A stretch of 57,888 nucleotides of DNA, taken from contig JAEYXS010000038.1 in NCBI GenBank assembly GCA_023431185.1, positions 1-57,888 on the forward strand, written 5' to 3'. The notes beneath the pieces are model-generated. The model was not told where the DNA came from and did no database searches. It was given only the letters and a program-made list of their open reading frames with translations. Within the stretch, counting starts at the first letter, position 1; each line of letters opens with the position of its first letter. A program made the translations under genes and the position numbers. This DNA is from Verrucomicrobiota bacterium (GTDB lineage: Bacteria > Verrucomicrobiota > Verrucomicrobiia > Limisphaerales > JAEYXS01). This document shows, one piece after another, positions 9,948 through 17,495 of the stretch.

Positions 9948-11015
9948 TCAGGAGTTCTGGGCCCACAAAACGATTGCGTAAAAAAGGATGTTCGCGAGGG
10001 CGAATGGCACAAACCGGCGCCAGCCCAAGTCCATAAGCTGGTCATAACGGAAGCGTGGAAGCATCCAACGCACCCAGATGAACAGCACCATGAAGAACAA
10101 CATCTTGCCGACAAAAATTCCAATGTGGATAAACCCGCCCATGATCGTGGTGGCCGGTTGATCCAAGCCTGCGAACGGCAACGTCCAGCCGCCAAAGAAC
10201 AGCGTCACCATCATCGCGGAGGCCGCGATCATGTTCGTGTATTCACCCATGAAGAACATGGCGAACTTCATGGAGCTGTATTCCGTGTTGTAACCGGCCA
10301 CGAGTTCCGTTTCCGATTCAGGCAAGTCGAACGGCAAACGGTTCGTCTCCGCGAACGCCGAGATCAGGAAGATGAAGAAACAGAACGGCAGCTTGAAGAT
10401 CAGCCAGTTCGGCAGGAAGCCAAAGAGGGTGCCCTGTTGATAAGTGATGATCGAACTCAGGTTCAGGTCACCCACTAGCATAAAGATCGGCACCACGCTC
10501 ATGCCCATCGCCAGCTCGTAGGAAACCAACTGCGCGCTGGAGCGGATACCACCGAGGAACGGATACTTGGAATTCGCCGCGTAACCTGCGAGCACGATGC
10601 CATACACACCGAGCGACACGATGCCGAAGGTGTAGAGGATGCCCACGTTCAGGTCCGCGATGACCATCTTCTGCGAGCCCAAGGTCGAGCCGAACGGAAT
10701 CACTGCCAGCACGAGGAACGCCGGAATCAGTGTCAGCATCGGCGCGAGCCAGAAGTAAACCTTCCGCACGTGACCGGGCATGAAGTCTTCCTTCAGGATG
10801 GCCTTAACGGCGTCCGCCGCCGGTTGCAGCAAGCCCCAAGGACCGACGCGGTTCGGACCTACGCGGTCTTGAATCCACGCCGAGATGCGGCGCTCGGCCA
10901 TCACGTAGTACGACACCATCGGCAGCACCGCGAGGAAGAGCACCGCCAAAATCTTGATGGCGCCCCAGACCGCGATCTGCAAACCCGGAGACAAATTATT
11001 GATCCAATCGAACAT
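9948..11015 (-). CDS. nuoH: NADH-quinone oxidoreductase subunit H
   Basis: The 355-residue polytopic subunit is equivalent to ND1. It joins the membrane and peripheral arms and forms much of the quinone tunnel. Signature segments include the cytoplasmic loop RISAWIQDRVGPNRVGPWGLLQPAADAVK, AGYAANSKYPFLGGIRSSAQLVSYE and FAETNRLPFDLPESETELVAGYNTEY with its conserved acidic residues. Length is typical (320-360). It begins 14 nt after nuoG. Confidence 0.97.
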   Translation of the reverse strand: MFDWINNLSPGLQIAVWGAIKILAVLFLAVLPMVSYYVMAERRISAWIQDRVGPNRVGPWGLLQPAADAVKAILKEDFMPGHVRKVYFWLAPMLTLIPAFLVLAVIPFGSTLGSQKMVIADLNVGILYTFGIVSLGVYGIVLAGYAANSKYPFLGGIRSSAQLVSYELAMGMSVVPIFMLVGDLNLSSIITYQQGTLFGFLPNWLIFKLPFCFFIFLISAFAETNRLPFDLPESETELVAGYNTEYSSMKFAMFFMGEYTNMIAASAMMVTLFFGGWTLPFAGLDQPATTIMGGFIHIGIFVGKMLFFMVLFIWVRWMLPRFRYDQLMDLGWRRFVPFALANILFYAIVLWAQNS

Positions 11016-11029
11016 GTATCTCGCTCCGT

Positions 11030-12757
11030 CTAAATTTGAACAGTGACGCCCTTGTCACCAAGTGCGGTCCAAGTGACCCCGTTGAACGCGGGAACTTCCT
11101 TGGCCATCTGATTGAACAGACCTTCGATGCTCACAAAGCCGTTTTGCCCTGTGACATTGAACACGAGGTCATGGAGGAATTCCCATTCCGCACGCGCGTC
11201 ACCGGGAGCTTCCACACCTTTCATAAATTTCTGCACGCGCCCCTTCGTATTCGTGAAGGAACCGCGCTTCTCGACATGCGCGCAACCCGGCAACAGATAA
11301 TGCGCCAGCGCCGTTGTCTTGTTCGGCAGGATGTCGCTGACCACGAGCAGGTCGAGCTTGCCGAGCAAGTCCGCACCAATGCCGTGCTTCGTCACATCTT
11401 CACCGAAGACGATGAGCGTCTTGATACCGCCGTTCTTGATGCCTTCTGCGATCTTCGCGAGGTTTTCGCCCAAGTTCGCACCGGCGATGCCCGTGAGACG
11501 CGCGCCGTTGCTGTTAGGGTTCTTGTCCGCGTTGACCAGCAGCTTGTCCCCTTCCCCGTTGCGCGCGATGGAATCGGTCAGCGCACCGGTCTTGGCGGCG
11601 ATCTTCTTCAGCAAGTAAAGCTCTTCGTTCGACTGGCGGGCCGAGGCGATGATCGCCACGGAACCAGTCGCCGCCTTGCGCAGCTTCTCGGAGATTTCAC
11701 CGATGGCCGCCGTCCAGGAGATGCGTTCCGTCTTGCCACCCTGCTGCTTGAGCAACTGGGAGAGACGATCCGCACGACCGATCCACTTGTAATTCAAGCG
11801 GCCTACATCGCACATCCAAGGCCCGTTCACCGCATCGTTCTCACGCGGCTCGTAGCGATAGACTTTGTTCTCACGCTGGCCGACGACGATATTGCAGCCC
11901 GTCGCGCAGCTCGTGCAGACGCTCTTGAATTCCTTCAGGAACCAAACGCGCATCTGGAAGCGGAAATCTTTCGAAGTCAACGCACCCACCGGGCAGATGT
12001 CCACGGTGTTCAGGGTGTAGTTGTTATCGAACTTCGTGCCAGGATACGCAGCGATGGTGTTGTAGCTGCCACGGTTCACGATACCCAGTTTGTCATCGCC
12101 CACGATGTCTTTCGTGAAGCGGATGCAACGGGTGCACAGCACGCAACGCTCGTCGTCGAGGATGATCCTCGGTCCGAGATCCACAGCCTTAGGCTTGTGC
12201 ACCTTCGGCTCCACGAACTTGCTCGCGGCCTGGCCGTGTTCGACAGAATATTCCTGCAGCTTGCATTCACCGGCCTGGTCGCAGATCGGGCAGTCCAGAG
12301 GGTGATTGATGAGCAGCGATTCCAGAACCGCTTCGCGCATCTGCTTCGTGGCGGCGGAATTCGGATAAATCTCCATGCCCGGCGAGATAGGCGTCGCGCA
12401 GGCGATCGCACCACGCGGCGTGCTGGGTTCGTAAGGCAGAACAGACTTCGCGATCTTCGGCGTGCCGTCTTCGTTCAGCACGGGCTTGCGGTCCGGACCT
12501 ACCATCGGCGTGCCGAACTCGACGAGGCACATGCGACAGTTACCGGCGATGGGCAGCTTCGGATGATAGCAATAATGCGGCACTTCGCCACCGGCGATCT
12601 GGCAGGCTTGCAGCATGGTGGTAGGCACCATCTTGCCCTGCCAATCGGGCATCATCTTCGGCACATCGATATCCTTGCCATCCACTTTGATACGAATCGT
12701 ATCCGGCGGCGGCGCAGGTGCGGCTGGTTTAGTTTCCGTTGTCGCAGCGTTAGACAT
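11030..12757 (-). CDS. nuoG: NADH-quinone oxidoreductase subunit G (short form)
   Basis: The 575-residue peripheral-arm iron-sulfur subunit passes electrons from NuoE/F towards NuoI. After a Pro/Ala-rich N-terminal 20 residues come the 2Fe-2S ligands (CQIAGGEVPHYCYHP and CRMCLVEFG), the His/Cys set HPLDCPICDQAGEC, the 4Fe-4S set CVLCTRCIRF with CPVGAL, and the start of the molybdopterin-oxidoreductase-like domain with CTSCATGC and WMCDVGR. Many bacterial NuoG proteins are 680-900 residues, so the C-terminal molybdopterin-like domain is abbreviated here. The reading frame is intact and in register with the operon, so this looks like a natural short form rather than a truncation. It is 2 nt downstream of nuoF. 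Confidence 0.95.
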   Translation of the reverse strand: MSNAATTETKPAAPAPPPDTIRIKVDGKDIDVPKMMPDWQGKMVPTTMLQACQIAGGEVPHYCYHPKLPIAGNCRMCLVEFGTPMVGPDRKPVLNEDGTPKIAKSVLPYEPSTPRGAIACATPISPGMEIYPNSAATKQMREAVLESLLINHPLDCPICDQAGECKLQEYSVEHGQAASKFVEPKVHKPKAVDLGPRIILDDERCVLCTRCIRFTKDIVGDDKLGIVNRGSYNTIAAYPGTKFDNNYTLNTVDICPVGALTSKDFRFQMRVWFLKEFKSVCTSCATGCNIVVGQRENKVYRYEPRENDAVNGPWMCDVGRLNYKWIGRADRLSQLLKQQGGKTERISWTAAIGEISEKLRKAATGSVAIIASARQSNEELYLLKKIAAKTGALTDSIARNGEGDKLLVNADKNPNSNGARLTGIAGANLGENLAKIAEGIKNGGIKTLIVFGEDVTKHGIGADLLGKLDLLVVSDILPNKTTALAHYLLPGCAHVEKRGSFTNTKGRVQKFMKGVEAPGDARAEWEFLHDLVFNVTGQNGFVSIEGLFNQMAKEVPAFNGVTWTALGDKGVTVQI

Positions 12758-12759
12758 GG

Positions 12760-14187
12760 TCAGTGATTCGGGCTGGCGGCGATTTTCATTTCCTTCGACG
12801 GACCGGCACCACCGTTTTTTGCCTCATCCGCCGCACCCTTCGCTTCAAAATCATCTTTGAACTTCTTCACAAAGCTCAGCACCGGCCAGGCGCACGCTTC
12901 GCCGAAGGCGCAGATCGTGCGGCCCTGGATGTTCTGGGCAATGTTCAGGAGGTAATCCGCATCCTGCTTCCGGCCATGACCGTGGGTCATGCGGTGCAGG
13001 GCCTTGCTCATCCACAAGGAACCTTCACGACACGGCGTGCATTGGCCGCAGCTCTCGTGCGCGTAGAACTCGGAGAGGTTCGCGAGCGCTTCCACGATGT
13101 CCACGGAATCATCCATCACGATGATGGCGCCGGAACCGGACATCGTACCCGCTTGCATGAGCGAATCGAAGTCGTAAGGCAAATCAAGGAGATCGGTATC
13201 CACGGTGACCATCTGGCCATCCGCGCCCTTCTTCTTGAGCTTATACTTCTCGCCCGCCTTCAAAATCTTGGAGGAAGAACCACCCGGGATGATGGCCTTC
13301 AACTTGCGCCCATCACGCAGACCGTTGCCAAACTGCGGATCAAAAATCAGCTCTCCGATGGTGACCTTGCCGACTTCCACTTCGTAATAGCCGGGCTTCT
13401 TCACCAAACCGCTCAGGCTCACGATTCGTGTGCCGGTATTGTTCGGCGTGCCGAGCTTGGAATACTCGACCGCACCCATCTTCATGATGTGCTTCACGTG
13501 GCACAACGTCTCCACGTTATTCACGATGGTCGGGCACATGTAGAGGCCGAGCACGGCCGGGAAGTAAGGTGGTTTGATGCGCGGATACGCACGTTTGCCT
13601 TCCAGCGATTCGATCAAACCAGTCTCTTCACCGCAAATGTAAGCACCCGCGCCGCGATGGACGTAAATCTCGCACTCCACGCCCGTGCCGAGGATATTCT
13701 TGCCCAAGAAGCCTTTTTCCCGGGCTTCCTTCAGCGCCTGGTTCAAAATCTTGGCCCCCAGCGGGAACTCGCCACGGATGTAGATGTAGGCCAGCTTCAC
13801 ATCGTTGGCGAAGCAGGAAATGACCATGCCCTCAATCAACTGATGCGGGTCTTTATGCAGGATCTGCCGGTCCTTGAAGGTGCCCGGTTCCGATTCGTCA
13901 GCGTTGCAAATCAAGTAGATAGGCTTGCCGCTCTTGCGGTCCACGAACGACCACTTGAGACCAGCAGAGAAACCGGCACCGCCACGACCGCGCAGACCGG
14001 ACTTGAGGACTTCATCCCGGATCTGCTCCTGCGGCGTCTGCTTCTTGCCTTCAGCCAGTTCCTTGACCTGCAAGGCGAGCGACTTCTTCAATTCCTCATA
14101 GCCGCCGTGACGCAGGTAGCACTCGATATCCGGCGTGTAGCCCGGCGAGTCGGCGTTCTTCAAAATCAATTTAAATTCCTGCGGCAT
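12760..14187 (-). CDS. nuoF: NADH-quinone oxidoreductase subunit F (NADH/FMN subunit)
   Basis: The 475-residue flavoprotein subunit oxidises NADH through FMN and holds cluster N3. Visible are the glycine-rich nucleotide motif GRGGAGFSAG (from residue 67), CNADESEPGTFKDR, AYICGEETGLIESLEG, and the 4Fe-4S ligands ESCGQCTPCREG plus the later Cys in GRTICAFGEA. The C terminus has an extra Lys/Ala-rich tail (EAKGAADEAKNGGAGPSKEM). It is separated from nuoE by a 129-nt gap that contains a tRNA gene on the opposite strand. Confidence 0.97.
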   Translation of the reverse strand: MPQEFKLILKNADSPGYTPDIECYLRHGGYEELKKSLALQVKELAEGKKQTPQEQIRDEVLKSGLRGRGGAGFSAGLKWSFVDRKSGKPIYLICNADESEPGTFKDRQILHKDPHQLIEGMVISCFANDVKLAYIYIRGEFPLGAKILNQALKEAREKGFLGKNILGTGVECEIYVHRGAGAYICGEETGLIESLEGKRAYPRIKPPYFPAVLGLYMCPTIVNNVETLCHVKHIMKMGAVEYSKLGTPNNTGTRIVSLSGLVKKPGYYEVEVGKVTIGELIFDPQFGNGLRDGRKLKAIIPGGSSSKILKAGEKYKLKKKGADGQMVTVDTDLLDLPYDFDSLMQAGTMSGSGAIIVMDDSVDIVEALANLSEFYAHESCGQCTPCREGSLWMSKALHRMTHGHGRKQDADYLLNIAQNIQGRTICAFGEACAWPVLSFVKKFKDDFEAKGAADEAKNGGAGPSKEMKIAASPNH

Positions 14188-14196
14188 AGCAACAGC

Positions 14197-14224
14197 TTGA
14201 CTAAAAACTGAAAACCACTACGTT
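14197..14224 (+). promoter_or_regulatory. Candidate sigma-70 promoter for tRNA-Gln
   Basis: TTGACT at 14197-14202 matches five of six -35 bases. After 16 nt comes TACGTT at 14219-14224, a weak -10 that keeps the first two bases and the last. Transcription would start near 14231, about 10 nt before the tRNA 5' end. It begins 10 nt from the nuoF start codon and points the opposite way. Confidence 0.5.
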
Positions 14225-14240
14225 TCTTCGCGCTCTGGAT

Positions 14241-14314
14241 TGCCCGATGGTGTAACGGTAGCACAACAGATTCTGAATCTGTTTGTCATGGTTCGAATCC
14301 ATGTCGGGCAGCCA
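14241..14314 (+). tRNA. tRNA-Gln (anticodon CTG)
   Basis: A complete cloverleaf can be drawn. The 7-bp acceptor pairs TGCCCGA (14241-14247) with TCGGGCA. The D arm contains TGTAACGGTAGCACA. The anticodon stem ACAGA/TCTGT encloses TTCTGAA, giving CTG. The T arm has loop TTCGAAT closed by ATGG/CCAT. A discriminator G is followed by an encoded CCA at 14312-14314. The anticodon reads the Gln codon CAG. The gene lies on the plus strand inside the minus-strand nuo operon, and its 3' end is 2 nt from the nuoE stop codon. Confidence 0.95.
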
Positions 14315-14316
14315 CT

Positions 14317-14805
14317 TCATGAGCACTTCTTCAAAATTTCCTCAGCCTTGTCCTGGCTGACGCCTTCATAGAAGTCGTCATTGCACATCATGACCGGGGC
14401 CGTTCCGCAACTGGCCAGGCACTCCACAAACTCGACGGAGAATTTGCCGTCCTTCGAGGTCTGCAAACCGTGCTTATGCGGGTCCATGCCGAACTTCTCG
14501 CACAGGTCATGGTGCAGCTTGTGCGACCCGCCGAGCGCGCAGCTCAAGGTGCGGCAGACCTTCAAGACATACTTGCCCGGCTGTTCCTGACGGAACATCG
14601 GGTAGAACGTCACCAGCTCATACACATTGATGGGCTGGAGCCCGAGCTTGCCGGCGATCCATTCGATGGATTCTTTCGAGATATAGCCATACTGCTCCTG
14701 CACCGCGTGCAAAAGCATGAGCGACGCACTCCGCTTGTTCACTGGATAGTGCGAGATCAGCTCATCGATCTCGGCCTCAAAACTGGCTGTAACCGTAAAA
14801 CTCAT
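14317..14805 (-). CDS. nuoE: NADH-quinone oxidoreductase subunit E, 2Fe-2S subunit
   Basis: The 162-residue thioredoxin-fold subunit pairs with NuoF in the NADH-dehydrogenase module and binds cluster N1a. Its four ligands are Cys84 and Cys89 (CRTLSC) and Cys129 and Cys133 (CLASC). The start was set at the ATG at 14805 because AGAGGAAA, one of the best Shine-Dalgarno sequences in the operon, lies 6-8 nt upstream of it. The open frame continues to a TTG 18 nt further up, but that would place the Shine-Dalgarno inside the gene. Length matches the family (about 155-170). Confidence 0.95.
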   Translation of the reverse strand: MSFTVTASFEAEIDELISHYPVNKRSASLMLLHAVQEQYGYISKESIEWIAGKLGLQPINVYELVTFYPMFRQEQPGKYVLKVCRTLSCALGGSHKLHHDLCEKFGMDPHKHGLQTSKDGKFSVEFVECLASCGTAPVMMCNDDFYEGVSQDKAEEILKKCS

Positions 14806-14830
14806 GTTCAGTTTCCTCTGCAAAAACTAA

Positions 14831-16099
14831 CTAGCGGTCACACTCACCCATCACGAAATCGAGCGAACCCAGGACCGCGACCGTATCGCTCATCATGTGA
14901 CCGGGCAACAGCTCGGCCAGCACGCTGAGATTCACAAACGATGGGGCGCGGATCTTCAGGCGGAACGGCGTGCCGCCGCCCTTGCTGCAAATGTAGAAGC
15001 CCAGCTCGCCCTTTGGATTCTCCGCACCGAAATAGGCTTCACCGGCAGGCGCGTTCTGTCCTTGTGTCACCAGCATGAACTGATGGATCAATTCTTCCAT
15101 CTTCGTCATGACCTTGTCCTTCGGCGGCAACACAATCTTGCCATCCGGGACATTGATCGGGCCGCCCGGCAACTGGTCCAAGCACTGGCGGATGATGCTC
15201 ACACTCTGGCGCATCTCTTCCATGCGGACGAGGTAGCGATCGAAGCAATCACCCACAGAACCGATCGGCACCTCGAACTTCATCCGGTCGTAAACGAGAT
15301 ACGGCGAAGCTTTGCGCAGATCGTGATTCACACCAGAACCGCGCAGGTTCGGACCAGACAGACCGTAATCGATGGCCATCTCCTTCGAGATGACGCCCAA
15401 GCCCTTCGTACGATCGATGAAGATCGGATTGCGCGTGAGCAATTGCTCGCTCTCGTCGAAGTTCACCACGACTTCATCGCAGAACTGGCGGACCATATCC
15501 ACCCAGCCTGGGGGGATATCGCGGGAAAGACCACCGACACGCGTGTAACTCGTAGTGAAACGCGCACCGGTCAGCGCTTCACAGATGTTATAAATCTTTT
15601 CGCGTTCCGTGAACGTGTGGAGGAACACGGTCAACGCACCGACATCCATCGCGAAGGCACCCAAGCCGAGCAAGTGCGCCTGAATGCGGCCCAATTCGCA
15701 GCAGATAACGCGGATGTATTGGCAACGTTCGGGAATCTGCTTCTCAATGCCCAAGAGCTTTTCCACCGCCATAACGTAAGCGACGTTGTTCGCTAAAGGC
15801 GCGAGGTAGTCCAGCCGATCCGTGTACGGGATAAACTGGTTGAACGTCATGTTCTCCGCGATCTTCTCATCACCGCGATGCAGATAACCGACGTCCGGAA
15901 CGGCCTTGGAAATGATTTCCCCATCCAGCTCCAGCAGGATGCGCAGCACGCCGTGCGTGGCCGGGTGAGACGGGCCCATGTTCAGGACCATCTTCTCACC
16001 CACCATCTCGCCGTCTTCCGTCAAATGCGGCGTGTTCGCCAGCGCATCGGCAGCGCGGGCGGAGGCGTCTTTAAATTCTATGTCTTGAACCGTGCTCAT
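14831..16099 (-). CDS. nuoD: NADH-quinone oxidoreductase subunit D
   Basis: The 422-residue subunit is the 49-kDa homologue and forms the quinone-binding pocket with NuoB. Signatures include MGPSHPATHGVLR, DVGYLHRGDEKIAE, the arginine- and histidine-containing FNQFIPYTDRLDYLAP, and the C-terminal VAVLGSLDFVMGECDR. Length is standard. NuoC and NuoD are separate genes here, not fused as in Escherichia coli. It starts 11 nt after nuoC. Confidence 0.97.
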   Translation of the reverse strand: MSTVQDIEFKDASARAADALANTPHLTEDGEMVGEKMVLNMGPSHPATHGVLRILLELDGEIISKAVPDVGYLHRGDEKIAENMTFNQFIPYTDRLDYLAPLANNVAYVMAVEKLLGIEKQIPERCQYIRVICCELGRIQAHLLGLGAFAMDVGALTVFLHTFTEREKIYNICEALTGARFTTSYTRVGGLSRDIPPGWVDMVRQFCDEVVVNFDESEQLLTRNPIFIDRTKGLGVISKEMAIDYGLSGPNLRGSGVNHDLRKASPYLVYDRMKFEVPIGSVGDCFDRYLVRMEEMRQSVSIIRQCLDQLPGGPINVPDGKIVLPPKDKVMTKMEELIHQFMLVTQGQNAPAGEAYFGAENPKGELGFYICSKGGGTPFRLKIRAPSFVNLSVLAELLPGHMMSDTVAVLGSLDFVMGECDR

Positions 16100-16110
16100 T
16101 CGCTAATCGG

Positions 16111-16695
16111 CTAATTCTGCTGCTCAGGCATGCGGGCTCGCGGCTCGCGGGCAATGGAATCCTTGCCACCGGCAACGGTGACGAAGGGACCGCCTTCCAG
16201 CGGAGCGGGCTTCGTGAATGCCACGGTCGGCAGATCACTAGGCTTGCCCGCCAGCGGAAAGTCTTTGCGCAGAGGGAAATACGGATAACCATCCCACATC
16301 AAAATACGGCGTAAATCAGGGTGTCCGGTGAAACGGATGCCCATCATGTCGTAAACTTCACGCTCATGCCAATTGGCCGTGCGCCAAACTGACGTCACAG
16401 AGGGCAGCTCAGACTTCTCTTCGCTGACGTTGGTCTTGAGGCGGATGTGCTGGTTATGAGCGATACCGGACAGCTCATAAACCACCGTGAAGCGCGGGTC
16501 ATCGCCGTAGTGGTCGAGACTGCTGATATCGAGCAGATAATCGAAGCCCAACTCCTTCTTTGCGAAGCCGCAGACTTCGGCAATCTTTTCAGCATCAGCC
16601 ACTTGCACCGTGATTTCACCACGGAATTCAGCGGCTATGGTGAGCAAATCACCAAATTGCGCTTTTAACTTTTGTGCCAAATCCAATGCGGACAT
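16111..16695 (-). CDS. nuoC: NADH-quinone oxidoreductase subunit C
   Basis: The 194-residue 30-kDa subunit of the complex I peripheral arm has a structural role next to NuoD. The family signature WHEREVYDMMGIRFTGHPDLRRILM is clear at about residues 105-130, followed by YPFLRKDFPL-like text (YFPLRKDFPLAGKPSD). The start ATG at 16695 gives a normal length. It lies 29 nt downstream of nuoB and 11 nt upstream of nuoD. Confidence 0.95.
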   Translation of the reverse strand: MSALDLAQKLKAQFGDLLTIAAEFRGEITVQVADAEKIAEVCGFAKKELGFDYLLDISSLDHYGDDPRFTVVYELSGIAHNQHIRLKTNVSEEKSELPSVTSVWRTANWHEREVYDMMGIRFTGHPDLRRILMWDGYPYFPLRKDFPLAGKPSDLPTVAFTKPAPLEGGPFVTVAGGKDSIAREPRARMPEQQN

Positions 16696-16724
16696 GGTAA
16701 GAAAACTTGTTGATTATCAGGCGC

Positions 16725-17252
16725 TTATGCGGCCTGTTTACCGGAAGTCGTGATGACCAGATCCTTCACCACGGGCTGCGTCTCAATCTTCTTTTGCAGC
16801 TTCATCAAAGCGTCGAGCAAAGCTTCAGGGCGCGGCGGGCAACCGGCCACGTAGACATCCACCGGCACGATGTTATCCACACCTTGCAGCACCGCATAGC
16901 TGCGATACATGCCGCCCGTGGAAGCACAGGCACCCATCGCGATCACCCACTTCGGCTCCGGCATCTGGTCGTAGATACGACGCACGGCCAAGGCCATCTT
17001 GTAGGTCACCGTGCCCGCGACAATCATTACATCGGATTGACGGGGCGAAAAACGCATCACTTCCGCGCCAAAACGGGAGATATCGAAGCGGCTGGCACCG
17101 GCGGCCATCAATTCGATGGCGCAGCAGGCCAAACCCATGGGCATGGGCCAAACCGAGTTCTTGCGGAACCAGTTCAGCGCGGCATCCACGCGAGTGACGA
17201 TCACTTCGCCTTCAACCTTTGAATTATAGCCAATTTCCGTGTTCGTTTGCAT
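16725..17252 (-). CDS. nuoB: NADH-quinone oxidoreductase subunit B
   Basis: The 175-residue subunit carries cluster N2, the last iron-sulfur centre before quinone. The tandem ligands Cys43-Cys44 lie in GLACCAIELM, and Cys109 (MGACASTGG) and Cys138 (VAGCPPRPE) complete the set. The frame is open to 17285, but the ATG at 17252 gives the usual NuoB N terminus; 17261 and 17285 are alternatives. It is the first gene of the operon. In most bacterial nuo operons nuoA precedes nuoB, but no nuoA-like frame is found between here and the divergent epimerase gene. Confidence 0.95.
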   Translation of the reverse strand: MQTNTEIGYNSKVEGEVIVTRVDAALNWFRKNSVWPMPMGLACCAIELMAAGASRFDISRFGAEVMRFSPRQSDVMIVAGTVTYKMALAVRRIYDQMPEPKWVIAMGACASTGGMYRSYAVLQGVDNIVPVDVYVAGCPPRPEALLDALMKLQKKIETQPVVKDLVITTSGKQAA

Positions 17253-17284
17253 GAGACACATGCCGCGTCCGCGACAGATTTCCA

Positions 17285-17290
17285 ACTATG
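17285..17290 (-). promoter_or_regulatory. Possible -10 element of the nuo operon promoter
   Basis: On the minus strand CATAGT matches four of six -10 bases and has TTGCGT 16 nt upstream as a poor -35. Transcription would begin near 17278, placing the TGTGA palindrome centre about 49 nt upstream of the start site, close to activator positions. This is a weak prediction. Confidence 0.3.
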
Positions 17291-17314
17291 CCGTCGCAAG
17301 TCATGGACGCAAGA

Positions 17315-17338
17315 AGTTTGTGATTTTTTTCACAAACT
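17315..17338. promoter_or_regulatory. Crp/Fnr-type operator palindrome upstream of nuoB
   Basis: AGTTTGTGA and TCACAAACT form perfect 9-bp inverted arms around six thymines. The core is TGTGA-N6-TCACA (17319-17334), identical to the consensus half-sites of the cAMP receptor protein. It lies 63 nt upstream of the nuoB ATG and 158 nt upstream of the divergent epimerase gene, so it could serve either. Which regulator binds is unknown. Confidence 0.6.
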
Positions 17339-17495
17339 ATCCATCACCCTCAACCGGCACTGAGAAATTCGCTTTTCAAACTGCAATATCCCCCGAAAAG
17401 GCATTGGCACCAAGCTGTCAGTTGCGGCAACGTAGCAACAACAACGCGATACGGGTACGCAAGTATCAGGAAGCAGATCACATTGGTTGTATCAA

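Noticed and set aside
11036..14211. Long plus-strand open frames opposite nuoG and nuoF (576 and 482 codons).
   Set aside because: They mirror well-conserved complex I genes, are Arg/His-rich and show no family motif; they are shadows of high-GC coding sequence.
14241..14314. Minus-strand complement of the tRNA-Gln region, which also folds into a cloverleaf-like shape.
   Set aside because: Only the plus strand gives conserved tRNA bases and a CCA end. The other strand merely inherits complementarity.
17285..17340. The TGTGA palindrome as a transcription terminator hairpin with a T loop.
   Set aside because: The thymines are in the loop rather than after the stem, and no gene ends nearby; an operator fits better.
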